This document shows positions 1 to 6,113 of a stretch of DNA of 10,179 nt, in pieces. A program made the translations under genes and the position numbers. The stretch's first letter is position 1. The number at the start of each line of letters is the position of its first letter. The notes below the pieces were generated by a model, which worked only from the letters and a program-made list of their open reading frames with translations, was not told the DNA's origin and searched no databases. This DNA comes from Acidithiobacillus sp. (GTDB lineage Bacteria > Pseudomonadota > Gammaproteobacteria > Acidithiobacillales > Acidithiobacillaceae): contig JAPTWR010000177.1 of assembly GCA_028065135.1 (NCBI GenBank), positions 1 to 10,179 on the forward strand, read 5' to 3'.

Positions 1-1200
1 GTGAAAGAATCGTTATTGAAAGGTATCAATCTGGATGCCGCCCGTGCGGCTCTGCAAGCCGCTCCGGACGGGAGTAACACCAATCTGGTGGCTCTGTATC
101 TGTCCCTGGACAACATCGAGCCCGACCCCAACCAGCCCCGCCGCAGTCTGGAGGCCGGAGAGGGCGACCAGAGTCTGGAGGAACTGGCGGACAGCATCCT
201 GCAACACGGGGTGCTCCAGCCCATTACGGTGGAGGCCAATGGGCAGGGAAAGTACCGGATCGTGGCCGGAGAGCGGCGCTGGCGTGCCGCGATGATCGCC
301 CGGGATCGGGGGGAGCCCTGCGCCCGAAAGGATTACAATCTCCAGCGCATCCCCACCGTCATCACCCACTCGGAGAATCCGGCGGACCGCCTGGAGATGC
401 AGCTAGTGGAGAATCTGGCCCGTGCCGATATGCGGGATACGGACATAGCCGCCGCCCTGCAATCCCTCCTGGATACCTTGCAGATCAGTAAGGCGGAATT
501 AGCGCGGCGTATCGGACGCGACAGATCCTGGGTGTCCCGGATACTCGCCAAGGCCGATCCCGCCGCGTCCGAGCTGGCAATCCGGATAGGGGTATCCCTG
601 GAGGACCTGGGAATACTGGAATTGCAACGCCTGCTGTCTTGGCAGGGGGACCCGGAAAAAAGCCATTGGATCGATGCCGTGGCCGAAGCCATCCAGGAGG
701 GTGCGCCGTTCAGTCGTGCGCTTTTGAATGCGATAGAGCAAAGGGAACAGCACCCGGAGCCCAACCCTGCCACCGTCACCGGCAATACGGCCGTCGCGGT
801 TCCTCTACCTGCAGGCGATACGGCGGTTCCGCCGCCGGGCATGGCAGACGTTCCACCAATGGCGGATTCGCAGAGCCATACCGCACCGGGAAACGGCGAA
901 GAAAAGATCTGGGATACAGACGGCGACAGCACGGAGCATACCGCGACGGTGGCCGCTTCCCGCAACGGCAGCTCCGCCGCCGAAGACGATGATGCGGGAG
1001 ATCCGCAAAGCGAGGGCTCCTACGCCGACCGGGCCGGTTCTGAGGGCACACCGGAACGGCAGGCCCCTGCGGCTCGCAACACGGTCCGCGTGGTGATTCC
1101 GCTGCTCCTGGTGGAGCGGTTGTTTGAACGGGTGGGCATGGGCGGCACGGATCCTGAGAAGGGGGATATTCTCGCCGCCCTGGAATTGTTGGTGGAGTAG
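1..1200 (+). CDS. ParB/KorB-like partition or plasmid regulator protein
   Basis: A 399-residue protein of the ParB/RepB/Spo0J family: a centromere-binding, CTP-dependent DNA clamp in plasmid or chromosome partition, or a KorB-like regulator. Visible parts: an N-terminal ParB domain with PNQPRR at about 43-48, the box GERRWRA at 90-96 and ENLAR at 137-141; a helix-turn-helix at about 161-183 (KAELARRIGRDRSWVSRIL); a long low-complexity linker rich in Ala, Pro, Asp and Glu at about 250-360; and a short C-terminal segment (about 361-399, VVIPLLLVERLFERV) that could be the dimerisation domain. The start is GTG at the first base of the window, so the ribosome site is unseen and the true start could lie upstream. 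No ParA partner is in view; it would be expected upstream. The gene is very GC-rich (one sampled 60-base line is about 73 percent). It points to a plasmid or integrative element rather than a chromosomal locus, but that is inference. Confidence 0.88.
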   Translation: MKESLLKGINLDAARAALQAAPDGSNTNLVALYLSLDNIEPDPNQPRRSLEAGEGDQSLEELADSILQHGVLQPITVEANGQGKYRIVAGERRWRAAMIARDRGEPCARKDYNLQRIPTVITHSENPADRLEMQLVENLARADMRDTDIAAALQSLLDTLQISKAELARRIGRDRSWVSRILAKADPAASELAIRIGVSLEDLGILELQRLLSWQGDPEKSHWIDAVAEAIQEGAPFSRALLNAIEQREQHPEPNPATVTGNTAVAVPLPAGDTAVPPPGMADVPPMADSQSHTAPGNGEEKIWDTDGDSTEHTATVAASRNGSSAAEDDDAGDPQSEGSYADRAGSEGTPERQAPAARNTVRVVIPLLLVERLFERVGMGGTDPEKGDILAALELLVE

Positions 1201-1236
1201 CTCCGGACCGATCCAGGCGTGTTCGGCAGGTTTTCT

Positions 1237-1271
1237 GGCACAACCCAAATCATGCCTATGAACTATTCTCA
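1237..1271. repeat. IS1595-type terminal inverted repeat, left
   Basis: The 22-nt core at 1250-1271 is the inverse complement of 2207-2228 except for one base (A versus C in GCCTATGAA / GCCTCTGAA). Further out, the two ends share AA and GG but differ by a run of transitions (CCCAAA against TTTGGG), so the tip is less certain. The transposase stop codon (1256-1258) lies inside this repeat. Confidence 0.8.
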
Positions 1272-2158
1272 GCAGACAGGCAGACGGGCCTATGGTCCAT
1301 ACACCCATTGAGCAGACGCATTGGCAACTCGGGTTCCCAAAATCGGCGGTTGAAGCGATAGACAAACTCATCCAGGTACTCTTGCAGATATTTTTCAGTG
1401 ACTCCATGGAAAGTACCCAGCAAATAGGCCTTGAGATTACCAATGGCGATGTGTACCTAGGGCAACCATTCATCCACCAACTCGGCCGGCGTCACACGGC
1501 CTTCATGTTGCTGCGTCTCCCCCAAAACCCGCAGGGCTACGAGGCCATCCGTGCGTGTCGGTTGCTGCGGGAGCAGATGGCGTTTCACGAACTGGCGGAT
1601 ATTTTCACCGGACACCGAAGAGGTCGTTTCCATGGCGATAAAACCCGCCTTCTTGCCACGACTTTCGACGGCCACCAGGACAGGAGTCTTTCCCTCCGCG
1701 CCCCGACCACACTTGCCTCCAAACCTTCTTCCACCGACGAAAGCGTCGTCTACCTCTACCAAGCCACCCAAGCGATAGATACTGTCCCGGTCGGCCATAG
1801 CGTGGCGCATCTTGCGCAGCATGCGATGTGCGGTGATCCAGGAAACTCCGATCTGCTTGGACAAGCGCAGAGCCGATATTCCGCCCTTATCGCAGACCAT
1901 CAGGTAGATGGCCAGAAACCACCGCACCAGAGGCAAATTGGTCGAGTGAAAGAGTGTGCCGGCAGTCACCGAGGTCTGATGTCGACAACATCCACATTGG
2001 TAGACTTTACGGGCAGCTACCCACTGACCATGATCATGGCCACATTTCGGGCATTGAAAGCCATTGGGCCATCGCTGTTGCTTCAATGCTTCCGCGCAGG
2101 CCTCCTCCGTACCAAACCGCTCCTGCCATTGCAGCAAATTCATCGCTTCGGCTTTCAT
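1256..2158 (-). pseudogene. ISXO2-like transposase, interrupted by an amber codon
   Basis: This DDE transposase catalyses cut-and-paste movement of its own IS. The intact part is 233 residues from ATG at 2156-2158, preceded by AGAGGTG at 2164-2170. It contains an N-terminal zinc ribbon (Cys36, Cys39, Cys55, Cys58), the first catalytic Asp in VEVDDAFVGG (about 134-143), and a likely second Asp in RTDG (about 204). An in-frame TAG at 1457-1459 stops it. Reading through in the same frame gives 66 more codons (VHIAIGNLKAYLLGTFHGV..., then KYLQEYLDEFVYRFNRRF), which is the conserved C terminus of the family, ending at TAG 1256-1258 for about 300 residues in total. The truncation removes the predicted third catalytic residue (Asn in IGNLK) and the tail, so the protein should be inactive. 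The lost codon was probably a sense codon one base from TAG, such as TGG; that is inference. Confidence 0.88.
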
Positions 2159-2206
2159 CTTGTCACCTCTAACTCTATGACGGACAAAGAGTCAGGCCTC
2201 ACGTTA

Positions 2207-2242
2207 TGAGAATAGTTCAGAGGCATGACCCAAATTGACACC
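2207..2242. repeat. IS1595-type terminal inverted repeat, right
   Basis: Core TGAGAATAGTTCAGAGGC and onward (2207-2228) mirrors the left repeat with one mismatch; the outer part runs to CAAATTGACACC at 2242. It sits upstream of the transposase start. Confidence 0.8.
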
Positions 2243-2352
2243 GGGGGGGATTACCGGGTGCCGGAAGGCACGGAATTGTGCTAAATGGCTTGAATGAACG
2301 GGTCAAAGCGGCGGCAAGAAGGTGGCCATGAATTCGTTAGGACCTGAGGTAA

Positions 2353-2386
2353 GAGCCGTATGCGGTAATTCCGCTCGTACGGATCT
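2353..2386 (+). ncRNA. Group II intron domain V (catalytic hairpin)
   Basis: It starts GAGCCGTATGCGG and returns CCGCTCGTACGGATCT. The AGC triad is at 2354-2356. The lower helix pairs 2356-2360 with 2378-2382, the upper helix pairs 2362-2365 with 2371-2374, the loop is TAATT, and a CG bulge (2376-2377) lies on the 3' strand. These are the hallmarks of the roughly 34-nt intron catalytic core. Confidence 0.82.
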
Positions 2387-2390
2387 GTGC

Positions 2391-2420
2391 GGGGGAGTGG
2401 GTAACTACTGTCCCTATCAC
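2391..2420 (+). ncRNA. Group II intron domain VI-like hairpin and 3' end
   Basis: Helix 2396-2400 (AGTGG) pairs with 2405-2409 (CTACT) across a GTAA loop, and 2392-2395 pairs with 2412-2415. An unpaired A at 2416 near the 3' side could be the branch-point adenosine. The intron 3' end is expected at about 2418-2420 (…ATCAC). Confidence 0.6.
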
Positions 2421-2456
2421 GACCTGATGTGTGGAAGAAGCTGGTTCGATTTACAA

Positions 2457-3404
2457 CTAAAACAAATTGGTTGCTCTGGCGGCGAGCACTATGGACCGAT
2501 CATCCAGGCTTGTGCGTTCCCACATGGCGGGTTCATGAAAGGCAAGAGCAATTCTGTCGACGACGAATCTCTGTTCTGCCACGTCATTGAGCCATTCACC
2601 GAGGCGGGTTGCCACTTTGTTGCCGTCGCACGAAACCAGTCTCTCCGCTCCGCCGTCACTCATTAGGGCGATACCGAAAATTTCGGCAGCGGACAAAATG
2701 CCGAATTGTACGTCGCTGGTGCTGGCCGTATCAGCAAAACAGGTCTCATTGGCGAACTCGCCCTTGGAACTAGCCTGATTTCCTAGTGACCATAATCTTT
2801 CGGAACTCCTGGCCACGATGGCCCCATCGCCCACCTTCCACCAGAAAATGTGGCGTTCGCCGATGATCGCTACCTGGAGGGTGGCCCGCACATCGCGCAT
2901 ATCGCGCCTCTCGGTGCGTGCCAGATCAGCAAGCAGGCCATATGCATGCAGCCGCAGCCTTTCCGCCCAGCGCGTCGCCTGTGCTTGCGATGCATCGTTC
3001 TCGCTATCCAGCCAAGGTGAAAGATCGTCTTCCATGGTTCGCATGAGACGGGTGACCCCGATGACCAGCGCTTGGGCGCCCCGCTCGCTGATGGCTGCAG
3101 AACCGGCGCCATCGCTCAAGGCGAGAATCGGGCGCTGTGATTGGCGAAAGGCCACTGCGTCCTGGCAGGGCAAGCCTTTGCGCCGGTGCGCCAAGCCGAT
3201 GACGGTATCGCCACAGATCTGCCAGGCCGTCATGGGTGTTGACAATGGCGGGAAAGGTTCCACCATTGGCGGCTCGCTCGTGGATACCGATGTATCGGCC
3301 TCGCTGGCTAGCGTTGGGGCAAAACACGACGGTACCGAAAAAGTTGCGTCCGTGACGACTTTATCGGCGTTTCGCCGAAAAGATGGTTTGTGTTTGCGCG
3401 CCAT
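2457..3404 (-). CDS. PP2C-type protein phosphatase (phosphorylation triad)
   Basis: A 315-residue metal-dependent Ser/Thr phosphatase of the PP2C family, the predicted counterpart of the kinase two genes upstream. After a disordered, Ser/Pro-rich N terminus (about 1-58) the catalytic domain shows PCQDA (79-83), LSDGAGS (96-102, metal-binding Asp98), GDG (192-194), MSDGG (248-252) and DDRS (301-304), matching the Asp/Gly motifs that bind two divalent metals. No signal peptide or membrane segment is seen, so it should be cytoplasmic. The start ATG (3402-3404) was chosen because GGGGGAG (3413-3419) lies 8 nt upstream and because it begins 1 nt after the vWA stop, indicating translational coupling; an in-frame upstream start at 3452 would overlap the vWA gene by 47 nt. 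It is the last gene of the four-gene operon. No clear terminator hairpin is visible between its stop and the intron remnant. Confidence 0.88.
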   Translation of the reverse strand: MARKHKPSFRRNADKVVTDATFSVPSCFAPTLASEADTSVSTSEPPMVEPFPPLSTPMTAWQICGDTVIGLAHRRKGLPCQDAVAFRQSQRPILALSDGAGSAAISERGAQALVIGVTRLMRTMEDDLSPWLDSENDASQAQATRWAERLRLHAYGLLADLARTERRDMRDVRATLQVAIIGERHIFWWKVGDGAIVARSSERLWSLGNQASSKGEFANETCFADTASTSDVQFGILSAAEIFGIALMSDGGAERLVSCDGNKVATRLGEWLNDVAEQRFVVDRIALAFHEPAMWERTSLDDRSIVLAARATNLF

Positions 3405-3405
3405 G

Positions 3406-4107
3406 TCAGACACTCCCCCAACTATCCATGCTCGGAAGTTGCACCGAAGCATCGGACGAAGTACTGGCCGAAACCCGCGACATGGATGCCGACAACCACT
3501 GGAACAGTTCGCGGAATTTGAGTCCGTCGAGCGCTACTGCGGGCTTGCTGGAGAACTGCGATAGCACACTCAGATCGGCACCCTGCACCCCGATGGGCAG
3601 GCTGACCAGCTTGCGCTGGGCGGACAGCGCGCTGGCACGCTGTGCGGCATCCTGCCAGCCATAGTCCGGCGCCCCGTCGCTGATCAGCACCAACCACGGC
3701 TGGTAGTAGGGCACGCCAGCATCGCGGTAGGATTTCTTGCGCGCTTCCAGGTCGTCAAGGGCCATGCGTGTTGCTTGCCCGAGCGGGGTGCCTCCCCTTG
3801 CATCGAGCGGGGAAAATCCCACAATCTGCTCGACACCTATGAACGACTGAATGCAGTCAGCCGAACCGCCAGCAGTATAGACCGCCAGATCCACCGACCA
3901 GCGCGCCAAGTCATCGCGTTTCACTTCGTCGATGAATAACTGGATGCCGGCGTTCAATTGCTCGATGGGCTGGCCGGACATGGAGCCGGAGGTATCCAGC
4001 ACCAGCGCCACCGGACAGCGCGGCGTGGGATTGTCGATTAGGTCATCGTGCGATTCGTTCATGGTCGTCTCCTTGGGCGTGTTCATGAAATTGGCAAAAG
4101 CAAACAT
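3406..4107 (-). CDS. TerY-like von Willebrand factor A domain protein
   Basis: A 233-residue vWA protein with an intact metal-ion-dependent adhesion site: DTSGS at 38-42, Thr107 in RGGTPLG and Asp144 in LISDGAPD. It is compact, consisting almost only of the vWA domain, as in TerY proteins, which are proposed scaffolds in kinase-phosphatase systems. No signal peptide is evident. The gene follows the kinase stop by 14 nt and is followed by the phosphatase after 1 nt. Two in-frame starts each have AAGGAG exactly 6 nt upstream: ATG at 4105-4107 (chosen, directly coupled to the kinase) and ATG at 4060-4062, which would give 218 residues starting MNESHDDL. The second form already contains the whole vWA domain, so either or both may be used. 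The Ser-rich C terminus (about 205-225) looks flexible. Confidence 0.88.
   Translation of the reverse strand: MFAFANFMNTPKETTMNESHDDLIDNPTPRCPVALVLDTSGSMSGQPIEQLNAGIQLFIDEVKRDDLARWSVDLAVYTAGGSADCIQSFIGVEQIVGFSPLDARGGTPLGQATRMALDDLEARKKSYRDAGVPYYQPWLVLISDGAPDYGWQDAAQRASALSAQRKLVSLPIGVQGADLSVLSQFSSKPAVALDGLKFRELFQWLSASMSRVSASTSSDASVQLPSMDSWGSV
4069..4074 (-). promoter_or_regulatory. Second ribosome binding site inside the vWA gene
   Basis: AAGGAG on the minus strand, 6 nt before the ATG at 4060-4062. Its surroundings (CAAGGAGACGACCATG) nearly copy those of the first site (CAAGGAGAACACCATG), so an internal start giving a protein 15 residues shorter is plausible. Confidence 0.5.
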
Positions 4108-4113
4108 GGTGTT

Positions 4114-4119
4114 CTCCTT
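4114..4119 (-). promoter_or_regulatory. Ribosome binding site for the long vWA form
   Basis: AAGGAG on the minus strand, 6 nt before ATG 4105-4107, and 2 nt after the kinase stop (TAA, 4122-4124). It supports coupled translation from the kinase gene. Confidence 0.7.
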
Positions 4120-4121
4120 GA

Positions 4122-5129
4122 TTAGACCGTAAGCGGCTGGGAAATGGACTGAGTGCCCCGGTATTCTTTGGTCTTGGGGGTGGCGGGCTTGATCTGGGTG
4201 TCGTGCCACCCCTTGCCAAGTTCGCGCTGGTAGAGCTTGAGGACGTCGATCCACTCCGGGATGGACGTGCGCGCAGACGCATTCAGAGCGCCTTCCTTGA
4301 AGGTGCCGATGAGTTGCTCCTTCAACTTGAAGGGCAGATGGCTCCAAATGTTGAACCACGGGCCCTTCGGGATTCCGCCGCCACCCTGGCCATAGGGAAA
4401 GTAGCCTTTGCGGATGTTCTCCACGGGACCGGCGCCGCCGACCACGTCGTAGGGGTGACGGCCGAGCATCAATGCCTTGAAGAGCAGGATGGCCAGCGAA
4501 AAGTACTCGCTTTCCAGCGTCCGGTTGACCTTGCCAAGCTCTTTGCCCTGTAACTCGGGCGCAAGCATGTCGGGGGCTGCTACCGGGCAGCGGAAAGTCT
4601 TGCCCGCCGCGTTGACCTGCCAGCTATCACAGTCGATCAGCGTGACCGTATCGCTATTCGGATCACACAGAAAGTTGGCCAAGTTGAAATCGCCGATCAT
4701 CACGCCCGCCGTGTGCAGCTCCTTCAGCGTGCCGAGCAGACTCAGTAGGTAGGCCACCACGGCCGGGCGATCAAGGTTGGGGAACTGCTCGCGATAGGCC
4801 ATCGCATGGGCGAGAATATTCATGCGTACTCCGGCTGCTTTGCGCATGGCATAACCACGCCACTGACCACGTTCATCAAACACCGAGAAGCGCGGCCAGG
4901 CCAGACCCGGATGCTGCTTGAGGCTGACAAGCTTGGGATCGCTGCTCATTGCTTCGATCTTGGCGCGCAGTGTGTCTCTCCGCTTTTGCAGAACCTGCGA
5001 GTGGTAGAGCTTGACGACCACGCCCGGGAACCTGGGGACGGCATGGACAGCCGCTTCGCCACCTTGGGCGAACGGTATGTCGGACAGTTGGACGGATTCT
5101 CCAGCAGTGTTGCGAACGGTGGTGCTCAT
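4122..5129 (-). CDS. Ser/Thr protein kinase-like protein (phosphorylation triad)
   Basis: A 335-residue protein-kinase-fold protein, likely to phosphorylate partners encoded in the same operon. Seen in order: a glycine-rich-loop-like AQGGEAAVHAV (21-31), the predicted ATP-binding Lys40 in VVVKLYH, a catalytic loop GDFNLANFL (146-154) in place of the usual HRDxxxxN, with Asp147 and Asn152, then LIDCDSW (165-170) where DFG is expected (Asp168), LAPEL (189-193) as the APE-like motif, and EYFSLAILLFKALMLGRHPY (about 208-227) typical of the large lobe. A basic, probably flexible tail follows 300. The variant loops resemble the divergent kinases found beside TerY-like vWA and PP2C genes. ATG 5127-5129 is preceded by GGGAG at 8 nt; the gap from the upstream gene is 33 nt. 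Cytoplasmic, with no membrane segment seen. Activity is probable because the key Lys/Asp/Asn/Asp residues are present, but it is untested. Confidence 0.85.
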   Translation of the reverse strand: MSTTVRNTAGESVQLSDIPFAQGGEAAVHAVPRFPGVVVKLYHSQVLQKRRDTLRAKIEAMSSDPKLVSLKQHPGLAWPRFSVFDERGQWRGYAMRKAAGVRMNILAHAMAYREQFPNLDRPAVVAYLLSLLGTLKELHTAGVMIGDFNLANFLCDPNSDTVTLIDCDSWQVNAAGKTFRCPVAAPDMLAPELQGKELGKVNRTLESEYFSLAILLFKALMLGRHPYDVVGGAGPVENIRKGYFPYGQGGGGIPKGPWFNIWSHLPFKLKEQLIGTFKEGALNASARTSIPEWIDVLKLYQRELGKGWHDTQIKPATPKTKEYRGTQSISQPLTV

Positions 5130-5162
5130 GGTGGCTTCTCCCGTGTGGTGACGGCCGATGGT

Positions 5163-6017
5163 TTAGTCGAAGATCCAGTCGAAAATTTCTGAGGCGACGT
5201 AGCCGAACCCGACGGCGACGGCAAGTGGAGCACCAATCGTCACGGCGGTCGCAGCCATCCCAGTCACGCCAAGCGCAGAGACTGCGGCTACGGCGCCAGC
5301 CCCAGTCGCTGTCGCAGCAGCCCCGGCAGCAGCGCCGCGGACACCTCCCTTGGCACTAGCCTTGACTACGGTGCTGGCTACTTCCACGGCATCCGCACGA
5401 TCGTCGATCAGATCGATGCAACCCTTCACGGCCGCGACGCCTCCACCGATGATTGCGTCGGCAGCACCGCCGGCCTTGGCGGCCTGCCCCATTGCACTGC
5501 CGAGACTGCCGCTACCAGTGGCACCGGCACGCTGAGCCAAGGACTTAGTACTCTTCGATGACACACCAGTGCTGGTCATGCGCTTGGAGATGCCTGCCTT
5601 TTCGGCGGCCTTGTTGAATGCTTGGGCACTCTCTTCAGATCCGACCAGTTGCGCGCTACGGTATTTGCCGTCGGCGCACTGCTTGACCAGTTTGTCGATG
5701 CCTGCCTGGCTGGTGACGTCCTTGACCTGAAGGCGCTCGATTACCTTGCCGCCCTTGGTGGTCACCAGATCGACGGTGCCTGCCGTGGTACTTTTGGTGA
5801 GTTCGGTGCTGGCGCCATTCAGAGTGAGCAGGTTGCCGGCATTGCGCGCATCCTTCACCAGAACCTCGTGGATGTGCCCCTTGAGGTGAGGGTTGCGGCC
5901 GGCGCGCTCCATTGCTCGTGCGATGACCGTGCCCTCGTAGGCGGTTTTGGAAACCACCGCACTGTGGCCGGCATTGCTCTTGCCGATGATGATGCCGTTC
6001 GAATTGTTTTGTGCCAT
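5163..6017 (-). CDS. Putative nuclease-like effector with hydrophobic Gly/Ala-rich tail
   Basis: A 284-residue protein that I do not recognise as a named family. The N-terminal half has a pattern compatible with a PD-(D/E)xK-type nuclease core: KGHIHEVLVKDARN (46-59, Glu51), then VDLV (Asp83) and, 14 residues on, LQVKD (Gln97, Lys99), i.e. D-x13-QxK with Gln in place of the usual Asp/Glu. The linker 144-185 is Ser/Gly/Ala-rich. The C-terminal part has hydrophobic stretches at about 186-204 and 228-276, almost all Ala, Gly, Val and Thr, ending in the aromatic SEIFDWIFD; these could insert into a membrane. The start ATG (6015-6017) has AAGGAG at 6 nt. It is the first gene of the kinase-vWA-phosphatase operon, so it is the best candidate for the regulated effector. 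Alternatives are a structural or colicin-like membrane protein with no nuclease activity. The gene boundary is secure; the function is inference. Confidence 0.8.
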   Translation of the reverse strand: MAQNNSNGIIIGKSNAGHSAVVSKTAYEGTVIARAMERAGRNPHLKGHIHEVLVKDARNAGNLLTLNGASTELTKSTTAGTVDLVTTKGGKVIERLQVKDVTSQAGIDKLVKQCADGKYRSAQLVGSEESAQAFNKAAEKAGISKRMTSTGVSSKSTKSLAQRAGATGSGSLGSAMGQAAKAGGAADAIIGGGVAAVKGCIDLIDDRADAVEVASTVVKASAKGGVRGAAAGAAATATGAGAVAAVSALGVTGMAATAVTIGAPLAVAVGFGYVASEIFDWIFD

Positions 6018-6113
6018 GATTCACTCCTTGCTTGGTTGGCAACACGGGATGTGCTGCTCTCCGGAACGAACTATGGGGGCAGAAAACGAAACGTTAGAGG
6101 AGACGTAGGGGAG
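6018..6113. promoter_or_regulatory. Divergent intergenic region, probable two-way promoter
   Basis: 96 bp between two genes that point away from each other, so promoters for the minus-strand operon and for the NUDIX gene should lie here. I could not identify convincing -35/-10 pairs or an operator palindrome by eye. AAGGAG for the minus-strand gene is at 6024-6029. AGAGGAG for the plus-strand gene is at 6096-6102. Confidence 0.4.

Larger units (their letters stand above)
1237..2242 (-). mobile_element. IS1595-family (ISXO2-like) insertion sequence
   Basis: The element is about 1 kb, bounded by imperfect inverted repeats and filled by one minus-strand transposase with the zinc-ribbon plus DDE architecture of the IS1595/ISXO2 group. 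The 22-nt inner repeat cores (1250-1271 and 2207-2228) differ at one base. The outer parts are more diverged, and the exact tips (placed at GG/CC, 1237 and 2242) are approximate. IS1595 elements usually make 8-bp target duplications; the 8 bases outside each proposed tip (GGTTTTCT and GGGGGGGA) do not match, so one flank was probably lost or rearranged after insertion. The transposase is broken, so the copy could move only with help in trans. Confidence 0.85.
2243..2420 (+). mobile_element. Group II intron remnant, 3' end only
   Basis: The stretch ends in a recognisable group II intron domain V followed by a domain VI-like hairpin, ending near TATCAC at 2420. Upstream of domain V is another short hairpin, GTGCC-GGAA-GGCAC (2258-2271), with a GNRA-type loop. 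No maturase/reverse-transcriptase reading frame and no intron 5' end (GTGYG-type) are present; the left edge coincides with the IS1595 right end. The remnant is therefore 5'-truncated and cannot splice on its own. It lies just downstream of the phosphatase gene, on the opposite strand. The exact left boundary of intron-derived sequence is unknown because the sequence between 2243 and about 2300 has no diagnostic motif. Confidence 0.75.

Noticed and set aside
805..1473. Minus-strand open frames opposite the ParB gene
   Set aside because: GC-rich shadow frames without motifs; the plus-strand protein has clear ParB and HTH signatures.
1292..2209. Long plus-strand open frame of about 305 codons opposite the IS1595 transposase
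   Set aside because: It is the antisense shadow of the transposase; its translation shows no family motifs, while the minus strand shows the zinc ribbon and catalytic motifs.
2322..2666. Plus-strand open frame of 114 codons starting MAMNSLGPEVRAV
   Set aside because: It reads through group II intron domain V/VI and then antisense to the phosphatase gene; such translations of intron 3' ends are common false genes.
2818..3564. Plus-strand frame of 248 codons
   Set aside because: Antisense shadow of the phosphatase and vWA genes, with no recognisable domain.
4108..4359. Upstream extension of the vWA frame to a 317-residue protein
   Set aside because: The extra residues are the out-of-frame reading of the kinase C terminus; both vWA starts with AAGGAG lie downstream.
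5622..6113. Upstream extension of the NUDIX frame giving a 731-residue protein
   Set aside because: The extra 164 codons lie antisense to the well-supported 284-residue gene and the divergent gap; ATG 6114 has a nearby ribosome site.
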